Shown here: piece by piece, positions 18,149 to 26,115 of the stretch
Layout of the letters: the number at the start of each line of letters is the position of its first letter
Numbering within the stretch: position 1 is the stretch's first letter
Source: Paludibacteraceae bacterium
GTDB lineage: Bacteria > Bacteroidota > Bacteroidia > Bacteroidales > Paludibacteraceae
Assembly (NCBI GenBank): GCA_017509715.1
Contig: JAFWOU010000037.1
Span: forward strand, 1-47,392
Length of the DNA stretch: 47,392 nucleotides
Direction: 5' to 3'
Notes under the pieces: model-generated
Databases searched by the model: none
What the model was told of the DNA's origin: nothing
Seen by the model: only the letters and a program-made list of their open reading frames with translations
Program-made: the position numbers and the translations under genes

Positions 18149-19558
18149 ATGAAAAATTTTAACGTTAAACAATATGTGTTGGCACCGCTGACAGCCCTGG
18201 TGGTGCTGCTCCTCTGGTTTTTGCCGAGTTCGGCGTTCGGCGTTGATGGCCTGACGGTCGTTCAGCAGCGTACGATCGCCATCTTTGCCTATGCTGCGCT
18301 GATGTGGATGTTTGAGATCATTCCGGCTTGGGCCACCTCCGTAACGACGATCGTCTTCTTGCTCCTGACGGTATCCAACAAGGGACTGACAGACGAGTCG
18401 ATGGGCGACTTGGTCAACTTCCGCGAACTGATGGCATCGTTTGCCGACCCGATTATCATGCTCTTCTTGGGCGGTTTCGTACTGGCTATCGCTGCCAGCA
18501 AAGTGGGCCTGGATGTCGTGCTGGCTCGCGTGTTGCTCAAGCCCTTCGGCACCAATCCTAAGTGGGTGTTGCTGGGCTTCCTAACGCTCATCAGCGTGAT
18601 GTCGATGTTTATGAGTAATACCGCAACGGCCGCTATGATGCTCGCCTTCCTGGCACCTGTGCTCCGTACGCTGCCTGCCGATGGCGGTGGTCGTGTCAGC
18701 CTGGCTATGTCGATTCCTATTGCCGCTAATATCGGTGGTCTGGGTACGCCTATCGGTACGCCTCCTAACGCTATTGCTATCGGTCAGTTGGCCGCTATGG
18801 ATGTCAATATCGGCTTCGGTGCATGGATGATTCGCTTCGTTCCGGTAGTGATCATTATGATCCTGTTTGCATGGTGGCTCCTCATGTTCCTTTTCCCGTT
18901 CAAGGCTAAGGACGTGAAAATCGTCATCCAGCCGGATGAGCACCACTCGATCGGTTGGGAGTTCTGGGTAGTGACAGTGACCTTTATTGCTACCATCTTG
19001 TTGTGGATGACGGGTGAGATTACTCACCTCAATTCCAACGTCGTAGCCCTGATCCCGTTTGCCGTATTTGCCCTCCTGGGTATCTTCAAACGTGACGACT
19101 TTGCCAAGATCGATTGGCATGTACTGTGGATGGTAGCCGGTGGTTTTGCTATCGGTACTGCCCTCAACAAGACCGGTCTGGCCGCTGCGCTGGTAGAGGC
19201 TATTCCGTTCGGTAGCTGGTCGGCTGTGGTCGTGCTGGTTATCGCCGGTCTGCTCGGCTGGTTGCTCTCCAACTTCATTGCCAACTCGTCGGCAGCCAAC
19301 TTGCTCGTGCCTATCCTGGCCGTTGTAGGTACTGCTATGAGTGAGCAACTGGGTGCTTTCGGTGGCGTAACGACGCTGCTCGTTTGCGTAGCTGCTTCTA
19401 CCTCGTTTGCCATGCTTCTGCCGATTTCTACTCCGCCGAATGCTATCGCTTGCTCTACCGGTCTTATCAAGACCAATGAGATGGCTAAGGTAGGTCTGAT
19501 CATCGGTCTGCTGGGTATCGCTATTTCGTATGCTGTATTACTTATTTTCCCGTTCTAA
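18149..19558 (+). CDS. DASS/SLC13-family carboxylate:sodium symporter
   Basis: 469 aa with about eleven membrane segments. The two inverted halves are visible: the first carries MSNTATAAMMLAFLAP and GTPIGTPPNAIAIG, the second SNFIANSSAANLLVPI and LPISTPPNAIACSTG. These are the sodium- and carboxylate-binding clamshell loops of the family (VcINDY type). The second SNT triplet reads SNF here. Di- or tricarboxylates such as succinate, fumarate or citrate are the expected substrates, but which one cannot be told. One base separates its stop from the following barrel gene, which may provide the outer-membrane passage. Confidence 0.9.
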   Translation: MKNFNVKQYVLAPLTALVVLLLWFLPSSAFGVDGLTVVQQRTIAIFAYAALMWMFEIIPAWATSVTTIVFLLLTVSNKGLTDESMGDLVNFRELMASFADPIIMLFLGGFVLAIAASKVGLDVVLARVLLKPFGTNPKWVLLGFLTLISVMSMFMSNTATAAMMLAFLAPVLRTLPADGGGRVSLAMSIPIAANIGGLGTPIGTPPNAIAIGQLAAMDVNIGFGAWMIRFVPVVIIMILFAWWLLMFLFPFKAKDVKIVIQPDEHHSIGWEFWVVTVTFIATILLWMTGEITHLNSNVVALIPFAVFALLGIFKRDDFAKIDWHVLWMVAGGFAIGTALNKTGLAAALVEAIPFGSWSAVVVLVIAGLLGWLLSNFIANSSAANLLVPILAVVGTAMSEQLGAFGGVTTLLVCVAASTSFAMLLPISTPPNAIACSTGLIKTNEMAKVGLIIGLLGIAISYAVLLIFPF

Positions 19559-19559
19559 G

Positions 19560-21002
19560 ATGAAAAAGTATATTGTATTTCTATGCGTCATAGCGCTCGC
19601 TCTTCCCACTTTCGCCCAAGACTCGGCGAAAGTGGCGAAGAAGGAGGCGGTCAAGTCGCATCTCAAACAGCACTTCAAGCCTTACGGCTTCATCCGTAAC
19701 TATTTCACCTACGATAGCCGCGAGTCGATGTCCGGTACGGGCGACATGTACAACTACCAGCCTAAAGACGAGAACTGGAACCAGACTCCGGCTGAGGCAG
19801 CTGCATCGGGGGTGGAGCGTGAGGACTTGAACGCGCAGTCTACCTTCCGTTTCCTCTCGCTTACCACGCGCGTGGGACTCAATATTGTGGACTATAAGTG
19901 GCGTAACACGGAGTTTAGCGGAAAGATTGAGGCGGACTTCTATGCCGGACTCAGTACCAAAACAGGTACAACGACCAATTTTACGGGTTCTCACTCGGTG
20001 AGCGGTACCGCACAATTCCGTTTGCGTCAGGCCTATATGCAACTCGGTTGGGACAGCCTGCCTATGCTTCGCGGTAAGGACTACGCCCGTGTGGACCTGA
20101 CTATCGGTCAGACTTGGCACCCGATGGCTGCCGATCTGTGTGATGTCATCTCGCTCAACAGCGGCGCACCCTTCGGTCCGTTCAACCGTTCGCCGCAAGT
20201 GCGTCTGGATGCCCGTCTGGGTAAGTATTTCACCCTCACCGCGGCCGGCCTTTGGCAAATGCAGTATTTGTCTATCGGCCCCAACTCGCAGTCGGCCGAC
20301 TATATGTTGTACGGCAAGACGCCGGAAGCATACCTTGGTCTCTCGTTTCATCACCCAAGTGGTGTGACGCTGCGCGCCGGAGCGGATGTGCTGAGCATTA
20401 AGCCTCGCAACCTCGGTACCGTCAAGGGCGTGTCTGTTACGGTGAAGGACCGAATCACTACCGCTTCCCCCTTCCTGTACTTGCAGTATAAGAAGGGCGA
20501 GTTCTCGCTCAAGGCAAAGACTATTTTTGCCGAGGCTGGCGAACACATGAATATGAACGGTGGCTACGGAGTGAAAGCTGTTAACCCGGACGGTTCGTAC
20601 GAATATACGCCTACGCGTACCTCTTCATCGTGGATCAGCCTGGTATATGGCGGTAAGGTAGGTGCACAGGAGACGAAGCACCCGCAGAAACTGCAGGGTA
20701 TCCTCTTCGCCGGCTACGTGCGCAATTTCGGTACCAAAGAAGCCCTGCTTGATGCCAATAGTGACGGCAAAGCGGACATGTTCTACTATCCGCGTGCCAA
20801 TAATATGAATCGCATGTACCGCCTCTCGCCGACCTTGCTCTATACGGTGGGTAAGTTCCAACTGGGACTGGAGTACGAACTCACTTCGGTGCAGTATGGT
20901 GACTCAAAACAGGGCGTTAGCGCCGCTACCGGACTGGCTGATAAGGGCTTGCATTGGGTGACAAACCATCGTGTGCAGTTGATGACAAAGTACAATTTCT
21001 GA
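19560..21002 (+). CDS. Outer-membrane porin-like beta-barrel, 480 aa
   Basis: The ATG at 19560 starts a signal peptide (MKKYIVFLCVIALALPTFA) one base after the transporter stop; an in-frame ATG at 19530 lies inside the transporter gene and is not used here. The mature protein has many amphipathic strands (FRFLSLTTRVGLNI, FSGKIEADFYAGL, AQFRLRQAYMQLGW, FQLGLEYELTSVQYG) and ends in a terminal Phe (TKYNF), as porins do. A short Lys-rich helix-like stretch follows the cleavage site. It resembles DcaP-like or phosphate-selective porins in general shape only. Tight linkage to the DASS transporter suggests carboxylate uptake through the outer membrane. Confidence 0.8.
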   Translation: MKKYIVFLCVIALALPTFAQDSAKVAKKEAVKSHLKQHFKPYGFIRNYFTYDSRESMSGTGDMYNYQPKDENWNQTPAEAAASGVEREDLNAQSTFRFLSLTTRVGLNIVDYKWRNTEFSGKIEADFYAGLSTKTGTTTNFTGSHSVSGTAQFRLRQAYMQLGWDSLPMLRGKDYARVDLTIGQTWHPMAADLCDVISLNSGAPFGPFNRSPQVRLDARLGKYFTLTAAGLWQMQYLSIGPNSQSADYMLYGKTPEAYLGLSFHHPSGVTLRAGADVLSIKPRNLGTVKGVSVTVKDRITTASPFLYLQYKKGEFSLKAKTIFAEAGEHMNMNGGYGVKAVNPDGSYEYTPTRTSSSWISLVYGGKVGAQETKHPQKLQGILFAGYVRNFGTKEALLDANSDGKADMFYYPRANNMNRMYRLSPTLLYTVGKFQLGLEYELTSVQYGDSKQGVSAATGLADKGLHWVTNHRVQLMTKYNF

Positions 21003-21039
21003 TCATAACGCATTTTTTTCGAAAAAAAATCGCAAAAAA

Positions 21040-21071
21040 TTTGCGTATGTCAGAAAAAAGCAGTACTTTTG
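21040..21071 (+). promoter_or_regulatory. Promoter of the small RNA/tRNA-Ser unit
   Basis: TTTG at 21040-21043, a 20-bp gap and TACTTTTG at 21064-21071 form a textbook Bacteroidota promoter. The predicted start near 21078 coincides with the 5' arm of the folded leader (21080 onward). The upstream element overlaps a small CGCAAA/TTTGCG hairpin at 21031-21045. Confidence 0.8.
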
Positions 21072-21079
21072 CACCCGCT

Positions 21080-21200
21080 TTCGCGTCGGAAGTGCTAAAT
21101 CGAAATGCTAGCGTAAGCGATATTTCGATTTAAGAGCGGAGGCCACGAGGACCCTAATGAATCTATGATTCAGTCCGTGTCCGAGTGTGCCGAACGCGAA
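21080..21200 (+). ncRNA. Structured tRNA leader / candidate small RNA
   Basis: About 120 bases fold as a three-way junction. The closing helix P1 pairs 21080-21089 with 21190-21200 (10 bp, one bulged A at 21193). P2 pairs 21096-21106 with 21122-21132 (11 bp, perfect) under a short GCT/AGC hairpin. P3 pairs 21144-21146 and 21149-21152 with 21173-21179, capped by a 6-bp hairpin 21158-21163/21167-21172 with loop TAT. The 3' end of P1 directly abuts the first base of tRNA-Ser, so RNase P cleavage would release the leader intact. It does not look like SRP RNA (no GGAA-capped domain IV motif), tmRNA or 6S RNA to me. Pairings were found by eye. Confidence 0.55.
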
Positions 21201-21289
21201 GGAGAGTTGACTGAGTGGTCGAAAGTGCCGCACTCGAAATGCGGTGTACGCATTACGTCGTACCGGGGGTTCGAATCCCTCACTCTCCG
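21201..21289 (+). tRNA. tRNA-Ser(CGA)
   Basis: Acceptor GGAGAGT (21201-21207) pairs with ACTCTCC (21282-21288), discriminator G at 21289. The anticodon stem CCGCA/TGCGG (21228-21232/21240-21244) encloses loop CTCGAAA with anticodon CGA at 21235-21237, reading UCG. A long variable arm and the TTCGAAT T-loop are present, as in class II serine tRNAs. The 3' CCA is not encoded. Confidence 0.95.
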
Positions 21290-21295
21290 CAGGGT

Positions 21296-21336
21296 AAATG
21301 AAAAGGATGTCCATTGACGGGCATCCTTCTTCATTT
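21296..21336 (+). terminator. Terminator hairpin after tRNA-Ser
   Basis: AAATGAA plus AAGGATG (21296-21309) pairs with CATCCTT plus TTCATTT (21322-21328 and 21330-21336), 14 bp with one bulged base. A short T-rich stretch follows. It ends the RNA unit that begins near 21078. Confidence 0.7.
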
Positions 21337-21467
21337 ATTTGGATAGTGGGGGCCTTCTGCACCCCCGGTCGGGAGTTCTCCGCCGCTGCGCTCTATCGAT
21401 TAATGCAAAGCATTTTTCTTAGCTCGGGATAAATCCTCGCACGATTGATGCAGACGAGCTGCATTTG

Positions 21468-21482
21468 TCGAGTCCCTCACTC
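21468..21482 (+). repeat. Partial copy of the tRNA-Ser 3' end
   Basis: TCGAGTCCCTCACTC matches 14 of 15 bases of the tRNA T-arm and acceptor segment at 21271-21285. A copy of a tRNA 3' end downstream of that tRNA is the usual mark of a past integration (attachment-site scar), although no integrase is present. Confidence 0.45.
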
Positions 21483-21506
21483 AATACAAAGTTCAATTCA
21501 ACCGCC

Positions 21507-21629
21507 AAATCTTAACAATCGTATATTTTTGGGGGCAAAAATAGGTAATTATAAACCATGGGAAAACCATGGCTTGCATATGGCTTGCCCATGACTTGCC
21601 CCTTGCTAGGAAAAATCTTAAGAATCGTA
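21507..21629 (+). repeat. 17-bp direct repeats flanking an 11-bp tandem repeat
   Basis: AAATCTTAACAATCGTA (21507-21523) returns as AAATCTTAAGAATCGTA (21613-21629), one mismatch. Between them, 21569-21606 holds ATGGCTTGCAT, ATGGCTTGCCC, ATGACTTGCCC and a partial CTTGC. The word GCTTGCATAT recurs at 21632-21641. The cluster lies directly upstream of the FGE-like gene and could be a binding-site array. Confidence 0.6.
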
Positions 21630-21697
21630 CAGCTTGCATATATTTTTTTCTTACGAAAAAAAATATTGTGTGGCACGATCTTTGTAGCATTCTGGGT

Positions 21698-23020
21698 GTG
21701 AGTCGAGTATGGGTCATACTGATAGGATTGCTATGCTTGGTGCAGCCAGTGTCTGCGCGTAAGCATCGACCCGTTGTGCCCGATTCGTTGCAGCGGTTGG
21801 AGATGTCGGTCCACGGTATTCCGTTTGCGATGCAACGCGTGGAGGGCGGTTCGTTCATGATGGGAGCCACGCAGGATCAATATGATAAGGATATCTATAC
21901 CGACAAACCGGCACATCTGGTCTTTCTCTCCCCGTATTACATGGCTACCACGGAAGTGACCGTCGAACTGTGGCATGCCGTGATGCCGGAAAAGGAAATC
22001 ATTAGTCCCAAGTATCATCCCACCTTACCCATCTCGTTTGTTTCATGGCATGATTGTCAGGAGTTTGTGCGTCGGCTGGATAGTATTACCGGCCTGCCGT
22101 TTCGTCTGCCTTCCGAGGCAGAATGGGAATATGCCGCACGGGGTGGGGCGCAAAGTAAGCACTACCGTTTCTCGGGCGGCAACGAACTGGATAGTGTAGG
22201 GTGGACCTACTCGTGTTCGGGCAATTGGAAGCACCCTGTGGGACGTAAGCGCCCGAATGAATTAGGGTTGTATGATATGACGGGTAATGTGGCAGAATGG
22301 TGTCAGGATATTTACGGCGCGTATCAGTTGAGCACCGCGCCAAATCCATGCGGTGCGGATACGGGCAGCTATTGGATTGCTCGTGGCAGCAGTTACGATG
22401 AATGTGCAGCCAATAGCCATCTGTCCGTTCGCCGTTGGTATGTACCGGAAACCACTGCCGGCTATATCGGTCTGCGTGTGGCACTTACGCTTCCAGGCGA
22501 TCCTATGATGCAGGTCGTGCAGGATGAAGAACCGCCACTCACGCGATCTATTCGTATCAAAGGCAAGAAGTTACGCTTCGTCTATGTGCCGGCCGAGCAG
22601 CCGTATTATATCTCGGAGGAAGTAGAGAACGCGCTATGGAAGAAAATCATGCAGAAGGATGCACCGAATAGGTCCGGTAGTGTTGCCCTTGGGATGAACA
22701 AGACGGATCGTACCCGCTTTGCAGAATATTGCAGTCGCGTTGCCGGCGAGGCTCTGTTTGTGGCATCTGCCGAGCAGATCGTACTGGCCGAGCAGCAACA
22801 TATCATCGAACCCTTCCAGCCCGGCGTGAGCCATAAACGCAAGCAGCAGACTGCCCGAGACATCCAGCGGCGACGCAAAGCGGCTGACAAGCTGTCGCCA
22901 TGGACGGAATTAGTAGGCGTTCGCCTGCCGAAACCCGATGATCCGATCTTGCTGCAATTCAAGAAAGCCGACGATGACTCCCGTCCGCTACGGCTGGTCA
23001 TGCAGGTACCTCATCACTAA
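21698..23020 (+). CDS. FGE-like (SUMF1-family) secreted protein, probably non-catalytic
   Basis: The GTG at 21698 is chosen because it opens a signal peptide (SRVWVILIGLLCLVQPVSA) and follows a weak promoter; longer in-frame starts would put ill-fitting sequence before it. 440 aa. Residues of about 40-265 form a formylglycine-generating-enzyme-type fold: VEGGSFMMGA, ATTEVTVELWHAV, FRLPSEAEWEYAARGG, GLYDMTGNVAEWCQD, ARGSSY, GLRVAL. The copper-binding Cys pair of true FGE is not conserved (only one Cys in DECAANSH), so a binding or structural role, as in other FGE-fold proteins of this phylum, is more likely. The last 170 residues are a Lys/Arg-rich domain that may be a degenerate second copy. 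No sulfatase gene is nearby. Confidence 0.8.
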   Translation: MSRVWVILIGLLCLVQPVSARKHRPVVPDSLQRLEMSVHGIPFAMQRVEGGSFMMGATQDQYDKDIYTDKPAHLVFLSPYYMATTEVTVELWHAVMPEKEIISPKYHPTLPISFVSWHDCQEFVRRLDSITGLPFRLPSEAEWEYAARGGAQSKHYRFSGGNELDSVGWTYSCSGNWKHPVGRKRPNELGLYDMTGNVAEWCQDIYGAYQLSTAPNPCGADTGSYWIARGSSYDECAANSHLSVRRWYVPETTAGYIGLRVALTLPGDPMMQVVQDEEPPLTRSIRIKGKKLRFVYVPAEQPYYISEEVENALWKKIMQKDAPNRSGSVALGMNKTDRTRFAEYCSRVAGEALFVASAEQIVLAEQQHIIEPFQPGVSHKRKQQTARDIQRRRKAADKLSPWTELVGVRLPKPDDPILLQFKKADDDSRPLRLVMQVPHH

Positions 23021-23065
23021 TTATCGATAAATTTTCTCACAAATGGCAAAATAAAACAAGTTTTA

Positions 23066-23097
23066 TTTGCACATTTGAATTTTTTTTCGTACCTTTG
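23066..23097 (+). promoter_or_regulatory. Promoter of nadE
   Basis: TTTG at 23066-23069, a 20-bp gap and TACCTTTG at 23090-23097. The start should be near 23104, about 20 bases before the ATG. I see no other match in the gaps between genes up to 38745, so long polycistronic transcription is possible. Confidence 0.8.
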
Positions 23098-23123
23098 CAC
23101 GCAAATTGCTAAATTGAGAGTAT

Positions 23124-25055
23124 ATGGATACGAATTTTGGATTTGTTCGTGTGGCCGCAGCGGTGCCGATGGTGCATGTGGCAGACTGTGCGTATAACGC
23201 CCGGGAGGTGAAACAGCAGATTGACGAAGCGCTCCGTGAGGGTGTGGAGGTGCTGTGTTTTCCCGAGTTGACGCTTACGGGTTATACCTGCGGCGACTTG
23301 TTCTTCACTCAGCAGCTTCAGCAGAATGCGATGCAGGCCCTGGAGGACGTGTGCAACTATACGCGCGGCAAGGCCATCGTGGTGCTGATCGGTGCGCCGC
23401 TGAAAGTCGATAACGACCTGTTCAACTGCGCCTTTGTGCTGACGGACGGTGAGGTGATGGGTGTGGTACCGAAGGTGAACCTGCCGAATACGGGTGAGTT
23501 CTACGAGAAACGGTGGTTCACGAGCGGTCGTGCTACGCGTGAATATACGCCCGGTGGCATAGCACCCCGTATCCCGACGATCGAACTATGGTGCGGCGAT
23601 GTACCGTTCGGCACGGACCTGCTGTTTACCACCCGCAACTACTGCTTTGGCATCGAGGTGTGCGAGGACCTATGGAGTCCACTACCGCCTTCGACGCAAC
23701 TGGCGATACAGGGCGCAGAACTGATCTTCAACCTCTCGTCGAGCAACTGCATCGTAGGCAAGAATGCCTTCCGTCGCCAGATGATCACCCAGCAGTCGGC
23801 GCGTGTACATTGCGGCTATATATACACCTCGTCGGGTATCGGCGAGAGCACCACAGACGTGGTCTTCTCGGGCAGTACCTATATCGCCGAGAACGGTCGT
23901 ATCCAGGCCGAGGGCGATCGCTTCCAGCGTGTCAGTTCGATGATTATTCAGGAGATCGACGTAGAGCGTCTGCGTATCGATCGTCAGCGTAATACCAACT
24001 TCACCAAGGACAAGCAAGGCCACTACCGCCATGTGAACGTAGCGCCTATCGAGCGTCAGGATGAGTTCACCGAACCCCTGCATCGTAAGTTCTGGCCGCT
24101 TCCGTTCCTGCCGGTCAAGGGTGAGGAAGATCCGTATGCCATGGATGTCTTCTCCATCCAGACGAGCGGCCTCATGCGTCGTTGGGAACATACGCATGCC
24201 GAGACGCTTGTAATCGGCATCTCCGGTGGACTCGACTCCACGTTGGCTTTGATCAGCAGCGTATTGGCGGCCGATCAGTTGGGCTACGACCGTACCCGCA
24301 TCGTGGGTGTCACCATGCCCGGTTTCGGTACGTCCGACCGCACCTATCAGAATGCGCTCCGCTTGATGGAACTGCTGGGCATCACGATGCGCGAGATACC
24401 TATCCGCGAGATGGCTACGCAGCACCTGAAGGATATAGATCACGATATGGATACGCATGACGTGACGTATGAGAACGCGCAGGCGAGAATACGTACGCTG
24501 ATATTGATGGACGTGGCGAATCAGATGAACGGACTGGTAGTAGGCACGGGTGACTTGAGCGAACTGGCCCTGGGCTGGTGCACCTATTCCGGCGACCAGA
24601 TGTCGATGTACGGACTCAATGCCGGTATACCTAAGACCCTCGTCAAATTCCTCGTGACCTATGCTGCCGAGAACCTGTTTGACGACCAGGTGCGCCAGGT
24701 GCTGATGAACGTGGTCGAAACGCCTATCTCGCCCGAACTGCTGCCTGCCGATCAGAATGGCGACATCGCACAAATCACCGAAGATAAGGTCGGGCCTTAC
24801 GAATTGCACGACTATTTCCTGTACTATTTCCTTCGCTACGGTTTCACCCGCGACAAGATTCAGTATATGGCCCTGCAGGCCTTTGAGGATAAGTACGACG
24901 AGCAGACAATTGCCAAGTGGCTGGACGTATTCATGCGCCGCTTCTATCAGCAGCAGTTCAAGCGCTCGTGTATGCCGGACGGCCCGAAGGTGGTGCCGGT
25001 GAGCCTCTCGCCGCGTGGCGACTGGCGTATGCCGAGTGATATAAATGAAATATAG
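23124..25055 (+). CDS. nadE: Glutamine-dependent NAD+ synthase
   Basis: Makes NAD from deamido-NAD, ATP and glutamine in the cytosol. 643 aa, the long glutamine-using form. The N-terminal nitrilase-type amidase has its catalytic triad E48 (CFPELTLTGY), K117 (PKVNLPNTGEFYEKRWF) and C180 (FGIEVCEDLW). The C-terminal synthetase has the ATP-binding SGGLDST motif near residue 367 and TGDLSELALGW further on. It follows its own promoter. A 50-bp gap with a tandem repeat separates it from murB. Confidence 0.96.
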   Translation: MDTNFGFVRVAAAVPMVHVADCAYNAREVKQQIDEALREGVEVLCFPELTLTGYTCGDLFFTQQLQQNAMQALEDVCNYTRGKAIVVLIGAPLKVDNDLFNCAFVLTDGEVMGVVPKVNLPNTGEFYEKRWFTSGRATREYTPGGIAPRIPTIELWCGDVPFGTDLLFTTRNYCFGIEVCEDLWSPLPPSTQLAIQGAELIFNLSSSNCIVGKNAFRRQMITQQSARVHCGYIYTSSGIGESTTDVVFSGSTYIAENGRIQAEGDRFQRVSSMIIQEIDVERLRIDRQRNTNFTKDKQGHYRHVNVAPIERQDEFTEPLHRKFWPLPFLPVKGEEDPYAMDVFSIQTSGLMRRWEHTHAETLVIGISGGLDSTLALISSVLAADQLGYDRTRIVGVTMPGFGTSDRTYQNALRLMELLGITMREIPIREMATQHLKDIDHDMDTHDVTYENAQARIRTLILMDVANQMNGLVVGTGDLSELALGWCTYSGDQMSMYGLNAGIPKTLVKFLVTYAAENLFDDQVRQVLMNVVETPISPELLPADQNGDIAQITEDKVGPYELHDYFLYYFLRYGFTRDKIQYMALQAFEDKYDEQTIAKWLDVFMRRFYQQQFKRSCMPDGPKVVPVSLSPRGDWRMPSDINEI

Positions 25056-25057
25056 AC

Positions 25058-25103
25058 CGCTGCGCTAAAAGACAAAAGATCGCTGCGCTAAAAGATAAAA
25101 GAC
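25058..25103 (+). repeat. 23-bp tandem repeat, CGCTGCGCT plus AAAAGAY heptamers
   Basis: Two 23-bp copies (25058-25080 and 25081-25103) differ at two C/T positions. Each is CGCTGCGCT followed by two AAAAGAC/T heptamers. It fills nearly the whole nadE-murB gap. The 16-bp part CGCTGCGCTAAAAGAC resembles the reverse complement of the repeat unit inside the rluA-type gene (36640-36709). Confidence 0.85.
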
Positions 25104-25105
25104 AT

Positions 25106-26083
25106 ATGCAAAATACTATTCCTAATACATTTCGGATGAAGGTGCGTTCGCGGGTGATGGAGGAATATCGCTCGGTGGAGGAACTGCGTGCGTTGCTGGA
25201 GCAGTACCGCGGCCAGGAGATCCTGGCCATCGGTGCCGGATCCAATCTGCTGTTCCGGGGCGACTACGACGGCGTGGTGCTCCATTCGGCCATGCGTCGT
25301 GCCCGTGCGCTCGACGAGAACGGCGACGAGGTGCTCATTGAGGCTGAGTCGGGACTCGTGATGGACGACCTGATCGCCCAGCTATGCGACATGGGGCTGT
25401 GGGGTCTGGAGAACCTCAGCCACATACCCGGCGAGGTAGGTGCTTCGGCCGTGCAGAACGTAGGAGCCTACGGCGTAGAAGCCAAGGATGCCATCGTGCG
25501 GGTCAATACCATCGCTATTGCCGACGGACAAGAGCGCGTGTTCCAGAACGAGGAATGTCATTACGGTTATCGTGATAGCATCTTCAAGAACGAGCTCAAG
25601 GGCCGGTATATCGTCACCTCGGTCGTTTACCGGCTGTGGAAGACGCCTCACCCGGTGCTGGACTATGGTCATTTGCGTGCCGTGACGGGCGACACGCCTA
25701 CGCCAAACCAGGTGCGCGATGCCGTCATGCAGATCCGTCGTCAGAAACTGCCCGAGGTCAGCCAACTGGGTTCGGCGGGTTCGTTCTTCAAGAACCCCAT
25801 CGTGCCTCATGAGGTCTACGAGCGCATTGCGGCTAAGTATGACAAAGTACCGCATTTCGAGCAGGACGGTGGCGTCAAGATCCCTGCAGCATGGCTCATC
25901 GAGCAATGCGGCTGGAAAGGCAAACGGGTAGGAGGGGCCCAGGTCTATGAGAAGCAACCTCTCGTGATCGTCAATGCCGACAATGCGACGCCCGAGGATG
26001 TCATGAGCCTGGCCGAACAGATCTGCCAAAGCGTCCGCGAGAAATTTGGTATCCACATCTCCCCGGAGGTGAATTATATTTGA
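25106..26083 (+). CDS. murB: UDP-N-acetylenolpyruvoylglucosamine reductase
   Basis: FAD enzyme that reduces UDP-GlcNAc-enolpyruvate to UDP-MurNAc, the second step of peptidoglycan precursor synthesis. 325 aa. The FAD-binding GAGSNLLF motif, GLENLSHIPGEVGASAVQNVGAYG, YGYRDSIFK (type I loop) and the catalytic-Ser block GSAGSFFKNP are all present. The start at 25106 gives the usual NTFR-type N-terminus. It lies directly upstream of murA, the enzyme that makes its substrate, separated by 32 bp of octamer repeat. Confidence 0.94.
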   Translation: MQNTIPNTFRMKVRSRVMEEYRSVEELRALLEQYRGQEILAIGAGSNLLFRGDYDGVVLHSAMRRARALDENGDEVLIEAESGLVMDDLIAQLCDMGLWGLENLSHIPGEVGASAVQNVGAYGVEAKDAIVRVNTIAIADGQERVFQNEECHYGYRDSIFKNELKGRYIVTSVVYRLWKTPHPVLDYGHLRAVTGDTPTPNQVRDAVMQIRRQKLPEVSQLGSAGSFFKNPIVPHEVYERIAAKYDKVPHFEQDGGVKIPAAWLIEQCGWKGKRVGGAQVYEKQPLVIVNADNATPEDVMSLAEQICQSVREKFGIHISPEVNYI

Positions 26084-26114
26084 TTTTTATATTTTCATAT
26101 TTTCATATTTATAG
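26083..26114 (+). repeat. Octamer array, ATTTTCAT type
   Basis: Four adjacent 8-bp words (ATTTTTAT, ATTTTCAT twice, ATTTATAG) fill the murB-murA gap. The first word begins at the last base of the murB stop codon and the last ends one base before the murA ATG. It also raises AT content just ahead of the start. Confidence 0.65.
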
Positions 26115-26115
26115 T

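Larger units (their letters stand above)
21337..21697. other. Non-coding stretch with scars and repeats
   Basis: No gene is visible in about 360 bp. It holds a GGGGG/CCCCC hairpin (21348-21366), a copy of the word CCGCTGCGCT (21383-21392) also found at 25057-25089, a partial copy of the tRNA 3' end (21468-21482), a 17-bp direct repeat (21507-21523 and 21613-21629) and an 11-bp tandem repeat. A weak promoter-like GATCTTTG lies at 21677-21684, just before the next gene. Confidence 0.6.

Noticed and set aside
21677..21684. GATCTTTG as a firm promoter for the FGE-like gene
   Set aside because: It misses the first consensus base and has no good upstream element, so it is mentioned only as weak support.
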